Shown here: piece by piece, positions 51,901-63,500 of the stretch
Position numbering within the stretch: the first letter of the stretch is position 1
Layout of the letters: the number at the start of each line of letters is the position of its first letter
Source of the DNA: Euryodendron excelsum
Lineage: Eukaryota; Streptophyta; Magnoliopsida; Ericales; Pentaphylacaceae
Length of the DNA: 64,000 nt
Reading direction: 5' to 3'
NCBI GenBank assembly: GCA_033060915.1
Contig: CM065384.1
Location: 30,728,501-30,792,500, forward strand
The notes under the pieces: model-generated
The model's input: only the letters and a program-made list of their open reading frames with translations
Told to the model about the DNA's origin: nothing
Databases searched by the model: none
Translations under genes and position numbers: made by a program

Positions 51901-54470
51901 GTTTCACTTCAGTCTCCAGCGAAACTGAAAAGTTTTGGCTGTTTCGACCGAAACGAAACGAAATTTAGTTCCTTGCTGCCAACACCTGATCCCCTCCCTC
52001 CCCTCTTGAACTCAACTTGCTCCACTTATCAATAGATTTCTTTTTGACATATTATGCACAGGGTTTATCTTAAATTATTTTTAGTTCAGGCCTGAAGTGT
52101 GTAGATCATGCGCACAACCACCAGGTTGCTTGGGTATTGCCATTTTCTTAAATTGCCTGATATGACATTGATGTTATTGCTCACAACTCTTAATTTGAGT
52201 CTTTTTTTTTTTGAAATTGGTTTGACTTGGCTCCTGAGAACTTGCCATTGATGTATACTTTATTTTCCTACATTTCTCCTGGGGGGTACTTTATATGGGT
52301 TCTTATACTTCTATGTTTGATAGGTTATTGCAGATCCTTCTTTGACTTTAAAGCAAAGAGCTCTTGTGGCAGATGCTGCACGTGCACTTGACAAAGCAAA
52401 AATGATGAGGTTTGATGAGAAAAGTGGCAATTTTTACTGCACCGAGCTTGGTCGAATTGCTAGCCACTTCTATATTCAATATTCTAGCGTTGAAACTTAC
52501 AATGAAATGTTGAGACGCCACATGAATGACAGTGAGGTAATGGATTATGATTGTCTGTACAACATCTGACGTTCAGCTTGCTTTATTTTCTAGTTCAATT
52601 TTGTGATGCATGAGGATTGCTAATGAACCCGGCTGTCTTCAATCATCCCATTCCAATCTTAGTTTGAGAACTACAACTGGCTTACCTATTATGTGTGTTC
52701 GCTTAAGCATGGGATATCGCCAAAACTTTTTTCAGCCAGTTTTTTGGTTACGCCATTTTTAAGCAGTTTTTTTAACCCAAAAAAGCTGTTCCCGAGATTT
52801 TTTTCAAGCCAGCTTTTTCATTACGCTTTTTATTTTTTATTTTTTTTAAGCAGCTTGTTTGCCCATAAAAGCTGTTCCCAAATGAGCTAATAAAGAAGAG
52901 TGATTTCCTGTGAGACACTTCCTAAATTTCTATATGCACAGCTGTCATATTTTCCCCTTGAATTTGTGGTGATGTTCTTTCTGCATCTGTAGGTAATTGA
53001 CATGGTAGCTCATTCTTCTGAGTTCGAAAATATTGTTGTTCGAGAGGAGGAGCAGAATGAGCTAGAAAACATGGTCCGGACATCATGCCCGTTGGAAGTT
53101 AAGGGTGGGCCTTCAAACAAATATGGAAAAGTTTCAATTCTCATTCAGGTTTTTGCATTTCTTGTCCAACCACAAAATGCTGTTTGAATTTGAAGTGAAA
53201 GAAGAGGTCATATATGACAACTATGTGTTGGCCATGTAATTTGCAGTTGTACATTTCTCGGGGCTCGATAGATTCTTTTTCATTGGTTTCTGATGCTGCA
53301 TATATAAGTGCTAGCTTGGCTCGTATCATGCGGGCTTTGTTTGAGATCTGTTTGCGTAGGGGGTGGTGCGAGATGACTTCCTTAATGTTAGATTATTGCA
53401 AGGCTGTGGATCGTCAAGTTTGGCCCCATCAACATCCCCTCAGACAATTTGAGAAGGATATTTCACAAGAAGTTTGTCTAGCTTTCTATTATTTTACTGG
53501 TTGCTTAATATGTATTAGTCTTTGTTTGGTAAATTGAAAACATTTTGGCCAGATATTGAGGAAACTTGAAGAACGAGGGGCTGACTTAGATCGCCTCCTG
53601 GAGATGGAGGAGAAAGATATAGGAGCTCTGATTCGTTATGCACCTGGAGGAAGGGTATCTCTTTTTCTATCAAATGGTTCTCAAATATTTAATTTTTAAT
53701 TAATTGACATAATTAATCTACTGGCTTCTCAAAATGGCAGTTGGTTAAGCAATATTTAGGATACTTTCCATCGGTTCAGTTGTCTGCTACTGTAAGTCCA
53801 ATCACCAGAACTGTTTTGAAGGTAAATCAATTTTAAAATTTTATTTTTACTACTATTCTGCAAGTTGAAAAAATTGTTTAATTAGGTGCAATATAGATGG
53901 TAATATGATTTGAGATTTCTCAGGTGGATTTGCTCATAAATCCAGACTTCATATGGAAGGATCGCTTTCATGGGGCTGCGATACATTGGTGGATTCTAGT
54001 TGAGGTGCTTACTCGATCTCTCTTCTTTGTTTGTTAGGCATGGAAAGTGCCCTAATCAGTTCACATTTAGTCTTGTTTTCAATAAATAAAGTTGGTTGAG
54101 GGATCACTTAGTTTTTGAACTGTATGACCTTTAAAGAAAATTCTATGTTGACTTGAAAAAAGATAAACAAAAAAAAAAAGGGTAAATTACACTGACCTCC
54201 CTTGAGGTTACTGACAATAACAGACAATTCCCTCATGGTTTTTGAAATAACACTGACCTCCCTAGTCAAAGTTAAGTGCTAACAACCGTTAACAAAAGAT
54301 GTGTTTTTACTTTATTAGCCTTGTCAATAATTGTATTCCCACCTCATCATATTTCGTAACCAAACACCATCCATCCTCTATAACCAAACCTTACTCTGCA
54401 CTTCTGCAACACCAACCGTAGCCACTGTGATTCGTCTTTGGTGACGGTGTTACACGTGATCTCCTCTATT

Positions 54471-54537
<67 letters not shown>

Positions 54538-54567
54538 GCATCAGCTTCTCCTCCTTCTCTTCCTCCT

Positions 54568-54598
<31 letters not shown>

Positions 54599-57500
54599 TC
54601 TCTCTCTCCCTCTCCACACGCATGAGTATATATACATTTCAAAACATCTAACCCACACACAAGGCCTCCATGATACTGCCACTGCTTCAAAGACATAATC
54701 GGAACACCCACTACCACAGCCCTCACCATACCCATGTCACCCGACCACCAACCCCCGCATTGTAGCCCTCACTATCACTACCGAACACTTCAATAAACCA
54801 AAAGTCACACAAATTTACAGTGTATGTATGGTTTTTTTTTTAAATAGTGTTTTGTATATGCTAATCTAGAGAGAGAGAAATATCAACAACCCACCTTTCC
54901 CTCAGAATTTGAAAATGAAGCGCTCTCTCTCTTGAAGCTTTTCCCAAATCTGTATTTTCTCTCTCTCTCTCTCTCTCTCTCTCTAAATCAACTCTTGTAC
55001 ACATATATGTATATGAAGGGTTGCAAAGTGTTGTTAGAGATGGGGGATATTGATGTAATTGTTCAATTTTGAAATGGTGGCTGCTAGTGGAGCTCTAATG
55101 GTAGTGTATCATTCAGGTTGGTTGATTAAAAGGAGACCCAGTAGGATTTTGTTCTATTGTTGGTGCTATGGGATAGGGTGATCTGCTGGTGGTGGTGTGC
55201 GCTTAAGTTAGCATTGTAAAAGGATGATGTGGCAAAAGATGATTGGTGGATATAAAATGATTTCTCATTCAATATTATTTTTAAAAATATATATGAATTG
55301 TTTTAAATTTTTTTAATTGGACAAAGGGCAATCTTGACATTTAAAATTTTTAGACCTATGACATCAGCATTTTCCATCCACAACTTTAACAGCTTAGTAA
55401 GGGATGGGAGGTTCTTGCATACTGTCAGATAAAAATAAGGGGATGCATTGTCATTTCAGAAACCCGAGGGGAAGTATCTGTTATTGTCAGTAACCTTAAG
55501 GGAGGTCAGTGTAATTTACCCAAAAAAAAAAGAAACAAATAAAAAAGGAAGAATTCCCATTTGTGCTTGCTCACATATACAGTCTTGATATTTGAATTGC
55601 TCTAAGAAGTAAAATGTTGTTTATCTACAATTTATTTTCTTTTGCAATCTCTTTCCTATTTTTCATAGACCCTGGAATATGCCAATCTATTAGTGTGGTA
55701 ACAAAAGAGTATCTAACTTGCAATAAATATCCTATGCAGGGTGAGAATGGTACACCATACTGTGTATAATGCTCAGGAATGAGAAATTTCTGAGTTAATC
55801 AAAGGGCAACTGGATGTTAGCCAGTTACATTTTCAAGTATGTAGAGCTGCAAACAAGAAGCTCAAACTAGTTACCATAAATTAAGGGCAGTGCAGCCTCA
55901 TGGCAGCAACGGGTCCAACTGTTCAGTCCATGAATTGAAGTATTTAGACATTGTCTCATATGCAAATAAGTATTATTCCTTGGGAATGTTGCAACCATAA
56001 TATCAACCACTTACATTAGAACTTGGTTTGATGATCCACTAGTTATTTCTAGGAGAAATGGAAACTTGTGTGTACCATTTTTAGCATTTGGACTAAACAG
56101 AAGCCATTTGCCATAAGTTGATTGATCTTCATCTCTCAATAAATGTGACTTGGTGGGGTTGCAGCCTTGCAAGACTTAGGCTAATGGAGATTGCAATTAG
56201 CCAATAAAATTAAAATGCAATGCTTCCCATCTGGGAACTGTGCATAGCCTGCTAGGTTTATGGAGGCATTAATATGTTGAAATCTGTGGCAAAACAGATT
56301 GGGATGTGATGGCTTGTGCAAAATGAAGGGACTGCTCCTGACAGTTCTTTATTTTTTATTTTTTATATGAGCTCCTGGCACTTAAGAGCATGATGTTTGT
56401 AAGGTGAAGGCAAGCTTCAGCAATGTTCTCGTAGCATATAACACTTAACTTTTTCCCTAGACAAGGTGTTGCGTTTTTCAGCTCATTTCTTGGCATTGTG
56501 TTATTTAGTAGTACAAATGTTGCATATAAACAAAGTTTCCTAGTCTATTCTATTATATAAAGGGAACGGTGCCTGTTTTAGAAGCTCCGTCATAATTATT
56601 GGATTCCCGTTATGACCCCGCCAGTCAACCAAAGACAACATTTAAGTTGGGGTAAATAGGAGAATTCTAGTCTGCCACCTTATCCATTTTATAAACTACC
56701 CATAACTTCTAAGATATAACTCCTCCCTCTTTCTCCTTGTCTAACACAAATTCGCAACAGTTATAACAACTTCTAATCGATATATAACCTCTTCTTTTTT
56801 ATTTAATTGTCTATAATCATGGTGATCATGTGCATAGGGCGTGACACCCTTCTAGTTTTTAAATGAATCAATAGGTGAAAGAAATAAGGCCTTGTATTGT
56901 CTGTGATGAAACGGTCAAATTCCTATGCTGTAATAAAGTCATCTTGGAACAGCCATTAGAGGACTATAATGGTCTGCACTGAGTGTGGTTGTGATATCCA
57001 ATCCTGCTAGTAGCTTAGTAATGGTAATGAAACCTGGCAATACCTTATGCAGCTCTCATGGTTAGGACATGCCGTGTCATGTCAACATCCATTTACAAGC
57101 GGTGTGAGGTGCTTCACAATATTTCATTTCAAAGATGGATGGAGGTGAAATAATATGTTACGGATCATGGAGTCTAGAAAGTGAGCTGATTTGTGGGAAC
57201 ATTGTAAGGCTGAAGTCAAGGGTCATGTATCTCAATGGGGATTAAAAAGATGAAGAATTTTCTTTTTCCTTTTTAATTCTTTTTGGTCCTTTTCCCTGAA
57301 AAATGGGTGTCACTCATTTGATGGTGGATTACTTTGGGAATTGCTGGTGGGTAGGACTCTTTCGAGGAGACCATGCGAGGAATCCTTTTCCCTGAAAAAT
57401 GGGTCTCACTCATTTGATGGTGAATTACTTTGGGAATTGCTGGTGGGTAGGACTCTTTTGAGGAGACCATGCGAGGAACTTATACGTGTGCATCTTTCAA

Positions 57501-60500
57501 CGGAAGCTAACTTGAATGTCATCTTTTGATGTTGTATGGGATTCAAATGTTCAGAATATCTGTTAGCAATTGGAGAAGGTTGTGGCAGCAATGAACGCTG
57601 TGGATTGCAATATGGCATCAGATTTGGACGGGTTAAAGATGACATTTTCTTTTTGGAGGTGGTGAGAGGTGATTGGTTGGGTATTATAGTGGAATTCGAG
57701 GAATTTTGTTGAATTTGAGAAAAGCTAGAATTCTTCTGTGCCCTTGTCTCTGAAGGGTGGAAGTAAGAAATAGAATTCCAATCCTATTAGTGTTGTGACT
57801 AGCGTACGATGTATTTACAAATTTCAAGCAAGATAATCGGCAGAGCAGTAAAACATCTTGTCTATGAGCGGGTGTGTTTCAATTGATGGCTGGCAAATCA
57901 TTGCTCCAGATTAATCAATAAGGTGCATTCTAAATTCAAGTTTACTAGTTGGAGACTGTAGGTGGTATGTGTACTTAATGTAAATAGACGTGTAATCATG
58001 CCAACTAACTATTTTTTCGTAGATATGTACTTAATCCCCTTGTAGATGTGTTTCATGATATGAGAGGGACTTAGATGTACTTGATCCTCTTATTTTAAAT
58101 ATGGTTAATTTGCTTAGGCAATGTGGGTATTGAGGCTGTCACGGGTGACCTTGTTGATGGTTTATATGTGGTGGTTGGTAGGTTGTGACGGAGTGAGGTC
58201 TCATCTGCTTCATTGAGAATGCTGCTTTTATTCTTTGTGGTGGTTCTTCAATGCAATTGAGGATGTAAAGGCTTTTCTTTCTTTTTTTCATTGTTGGCTC
58301 GAGTCAATTTCAAGAACTGGAATGTATTTTAACATAGCGATTGGTTGTTGTACCTGGGTTTCTATCACCCACCTTTTTTGCTTGGTTTGCTTGAACCTTC
58401 TTTACTTGACTAATAAAACACGTGTTCCTATATATATTTGGAGAACTAAAATATTTGTAAATTATTTCCACAACTTATCATTCAGAAACATTACGCTAAC
58501 AGTGACAATCAATTCAACAGAGGATATATGGTGGAAACTCTTCAGACTTGTCATAAGTCTAGTTTGACCTAAAATTTCAATAAAGCATTAAAGACATAAC
58601 AGTCAACCACTAGTACCATAAAAGTGAAATGAAGAGGAAGAAGAGAGGGCCGGGGGGGACCATTAACCAAATCAATGTTAAACTAAGGTTGAGAAAATAG
58701 TGTCAACTATATGGCCAAACTTAAAGTTAAACAATTAATTGATCAAAATGACAATGAAACAAAAAGTAAGTTGAAGGATACGTTGGGCGGACAGGAAGCA
58801 AATGAAGGAAATGTAAAAATAATAGACAGACAAGGGAGATATATGGAAGCAAAGAGGAGTAAACAAAACCTCATGAAAAGGAATGTTGCCACTCGTTCTT
58901 ATAAGATTCTTGAACAACGGGCAAGCAAAAGTTGAGCAAGAACTTGCTGAATGATATTATTTCCTAACATCCTCAACAAGCACATACAAGGGGCAAGAGA
59001 GAATAATGGTAGAAGATAGCAGTGAGTGAGCAGAAAGAGGAAGGGGAAAAGAAGTTGGCGACAGCCTTTTCTAATCTTAAAGTTATGGGAAAGAACCCCT
59101 TTCTAATGGATATTGTTAGATTTGAGAAAGGGTAAATTCCTCAGATGATTATACCTTAATGATACTTTCTGTATGCTGATTCCTCTTTTTTGTTCCAAGT
59201 GATAATGTCAAACCCTCCAAGTCATAAGTCCGGACCTAATGGTTGCTAAAAGTATAAAAACAAAGATAATAACCCAAAGTCTCATTTAAAATAGAGGATG
59301 TCCTAATTTAATTTAAGCTACATCAAGTTATCAGTATATCAATCTGTGATTAAAAGTGGGTCCTTTTGATTTTACCAGCACTTCCTCCTTCATCCAATTG
59401 TTCAGGAATGGATTTTAGTTCCTCCTCCTTCTTCCAATCGTTCAGAAATGGATTTTGGTTACACCATAAAGGGGTCTCTGCCCTTTATTCACGCTCATTC
59501 ACCTATATAATCTGCTATGTTCCTTAGAGTAGTCTAGCAAGTAGGTTAACTCAGTTAACTCAGGTCAGCCTGTTCTGCTCGCTCAGCACACTTCTGCACA
59601 TGTTCTATATGTGCATTTTGTTTTCCTTAGTTAGCTGAAATAATAGAACTTTTTGAGGATAAATTGTACAATATGAAGTCTCTATGATAATAAAGTGCAA
59701 TATTTGGACCTCGTCTTCTTCAGTTGGAACAGCAAAAGATAATTTCTCTTTCATGACAATAAAAAAGAAATATATGTGGCATTGTAATACTGCTAGTTTC
59801 TATTAATTGCTGTAAATGTGGTGATTATTTTCAATATAGAGAAAAATTATTAGGAGCCATTATGGCTGTATCCAAGGTTGTGAGAGGGTGTTCTGTGGAT
59901 ACAGCCACTGAGGTTGTGCCATTAACCCAATTTGATGTCCTGATTATTTAACCTGATAGTTGTTCTTATGAAAGTCATTAACCCAATATTATGAGGAGAT
60001 GTTTTCCTTGAATAAAAAATAACTGTAGAAAAATGTCAATGTACTGGAATTTATTGTGGACCATCTGACAACTTTTACATTATTTGAATATCTAACTATT
60101 CTCTAATTTTGATCTCATCAGCTTAACTTTAAAAGCTATTTGTCTGCATATTTTACTTTCTGCATCAGGTGCACACTTTATAAATCCTGAATTGAATCAC
60201 TGATTTGATAATTTATTTAGGACTCTGAGAATGACCACATCTACCACTCGGAGCTTTTCACATTGACAAAGCGGATGGCAAAAGCGGAACCCCAGAAGCT
60301 TTCCTTTACTGTGCCGATTTTTGAACCACATCCTTCCCAATATTACATTCGTGCTGTTTCTGATTCTTGGCTGCACGCAGAGGCTTTATACACTATATCT
60401 TTCCAGAATCTAGCACTTCCAGAGGTTGTTTTTTAATATAAATATTTGTTTGTCCACCCCCCCAATCTCTCTTTTTAAATCCAAAAAATTTGGTTTTTGA

Positions 60501-63500
60501 ATGGGAGTCTACATTCTTGTTAAAGTCCTGCTTCATACAGGGTCACACATCCCACACAGAACTGCTAGACTTGAAACCTCTCCCTGTGACAGCACTTGGC
60601 AACAGAAATTATGAAGCCTTGTACAAATTTTCGCACTTCAATCCTATTCAGACACAGGTTCGTATTCATTAACCTTAGCCTGAGTTTTTAGTTTGTATGC
60701 CCTATGGTCTCCTATTGCTCAGTTCTCTTAAGTTGCACCGAGTAAAAACTGGAGATTGTAACTCAATTACTTACATGAGTTTTGCAGACTTTTCATGTCC
60801 TGTATCACACCGACGAGAATGTTCTTTTAGGAGCTCCGACTGGTAGCGGAAAAACCATATCTGCTGAGCTTGCTATGCTTCATCTGTTCAACACCCAACC
60901 TGACATGAAGGTATTTTTCTGAATTTGATGTATGCAGTCTGACATCACATCTTTCATTTATTTTTTGTTTGCAGTAAATTCTCGAACTTTCAATCCAATG
61001 GGCATGTCAGAGACATCTAACCCCATAAATCATGACACATTATGCCCTACTGTTGGGATTTCAGTTTGACTCATTGCCTTGTTTCTGAGATCTCTTTGAT
61101 ATACAGTTGAACCTTTGTTAATTAATATTTAGTAACTGGATAATCTCTAATAATTGATAATTTTTGAAGAACCAACTTTGTTCCATGTGAACAATTAATA
61201 TTCAATAATTAACAAGTTTTTGGAAAAATTATTGAGATGGTAAAGTTAGCACCTATTGAAGATAAAATGATGAAAAATTGATTAAGATGGTTTGGTCATG
61301 TATAATGTAGACAGATAAGTGCCTCGGCTAGAAGGAATGACACTATCCACATTGAGGTTAGTGCTAATGGACTAGGGAGACCAAAACTAACTTGGTTTGA
61401 GATAATAAAGAAAGAAATGTTAGCTTACAGTTTCATTGAGATATGGCCCTCAAACGAGGGAAATGGTAAAGCAGGATTCTTGTAGCCGACCCCAAGTAGT
61501 TGGGATAAAGGCTTTGTGAGTTGAGTTGAAAAAATGCTTTTATATTATTTATTCTTAAAATGAAAAATACACATATACATGCATATCTCTCCCAAAAAAC
61601 TTTATTATGCTTCCAAATATATGTGCATGTCGTATTTTCACACTCAAACTTCTATAACCATGAACAAGTTTTTCCTTTATTGAAAATCAGGGAAAAAGAA
61701 CACAGTAGTTCTAATAATTGATAAGTTTCAGATCTCCCATGATTGTTATTTTTATGAGAGCCGATTGTGTGTGGGCCCTGTATTGTGACTTCTTTCATTG
61801 GACCTTTATTGGGATGGGTGTATATTATTCACTTCAAAAGTTAAATGCATGATTTGCTATTGAAGCTTGAAACTTGATGTTCGTTTTTATAGCTCGAAAC
61901 ATCTTCAATTGTCATTGAAGGTGTTTGTTGCTGTAAGAGTAATGCCTCTGCATAGTCATACATAAGATTTGGAGTTGAATCCCCATCATCATCAATGTTT
62001 GGGAATGGGAGAGGACTCTATTGCGTAGCTCATTTTTTACTTAAACCCAAAATATGTTACTTAGATCCAAAATATGTGTACATCTAGGTTTTGACTTGTG
62101 AAGATCTTTAAAGTTTTCTGCTACCTGTTGCTCAATTTTTTTTAATTATTTTTATAAGTAATAATAGTTTTGTATCAAAAAGCATCTAGGGGGCGCAACC
62201 AATATAGAAAAAGACTCATAAGCAAAAGAAAGGGCCAAGACAGAGCTATACACTTCTTACACCTCTATATTTTCTACTGAGTGCGAAAATTAACCTAGGT
62301 TGGGCTGAACACTACTGAAAAACCAACTACATAAAATAGACAAAAAAATTATTCTTCAATCTATATAATGATTGCTCTATACCCTGAAATGTTATGTTAT
62401 TCCTTTTTCCTAAATCAACCATAACAAACAAAAAGATGCAAGAGGTCATGTTTTCCTCCTCCTCTTCCCAGTCTAGCTCCCCACCAGCTTTGCAATGCCT
62501 CCACCATGCCCCATAGGGCAACCCAAGACATCCCAAAAATGATCAAAATCAATGACCAGAACTCCCTAACTACAGCACAATGGAGGAGAAGATGAGGTAC
62601 GTACTCCCCATCCTATTTACATAAGCAATACCAATCGAATAACACTTCAAGCTTTCTAGTTAGACTATTAATAGGCGAAATCTTTTCGTGCGGCTTGCAC
62701 CACGGAAAAAAAAACTGCCAACTGGGAAGGTGCTCCAGAGGACCAAATCATCTTCCCCCAAGAGAGTCTTATAGATAGTCTTCACTCCAAACTTGCATCA
62801 CGAGAATCTTCCTACCGAATCTCATTCTGACCCTCCGCAACTCCTGCTATTAAACTATGTGGAGGAGATCCTCAAATTGACTGAGTTCCCAATCCCACAG
62901 ATAGCTCTTGAGGAAAATATCTCAAAACACTTATGAGAGAAAAACAAAATAAAAACTCTTGAAACACTTGATTGTTCTCTGACAAAACATAGGTTACAAC
63001 TGAAGCCTTTTGATTCCTAGAAAAAGAAAAAAAGAAGGAAAAGCATCTTCCAACCTTGTCTCCCCACACCATCCGGGATGCTGGCATTTCACCCTCTCTT
63101 AAACCCCAGCCACCAACCTAACATGTTTCATGAAATCCTCCCAAAGAACACAAATACCTTGTCACAACTTTTACCATACGATAATGAAATCCCTAGAGTT
63201 GCCCAATCACCCCCTGAGGACCCATACTTCACTGCCACCACCCTTCTCCAATACCTATCCTGCTCACAAGAAAATCTCTGTTTCCGCAAGAGAGATATTG
63301 AAAGCACTTAATCTTCTAATTCCCAATCCACCTTCCATAATGGTTGACCACAATTGCTCTATTTTTCTTTCTTGAATTTTTTAATTTAGATAATCTAGTG
63401 TCTCAGAATGTATAGGTATGTGTCAAGGTGATGGAAAAATTCACTGCTTGCTGATAATGTATGTCTAGCATATGCATATGAGTGCCTTCCTTTAATGCTC

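Noticed and set aside
54347..54682. Open frame of 111 codons on the minus strand
   Set aside because: Product is a run of Glu and Cys/Val repeats translated from the (CA)n and (TCC)n tracts.
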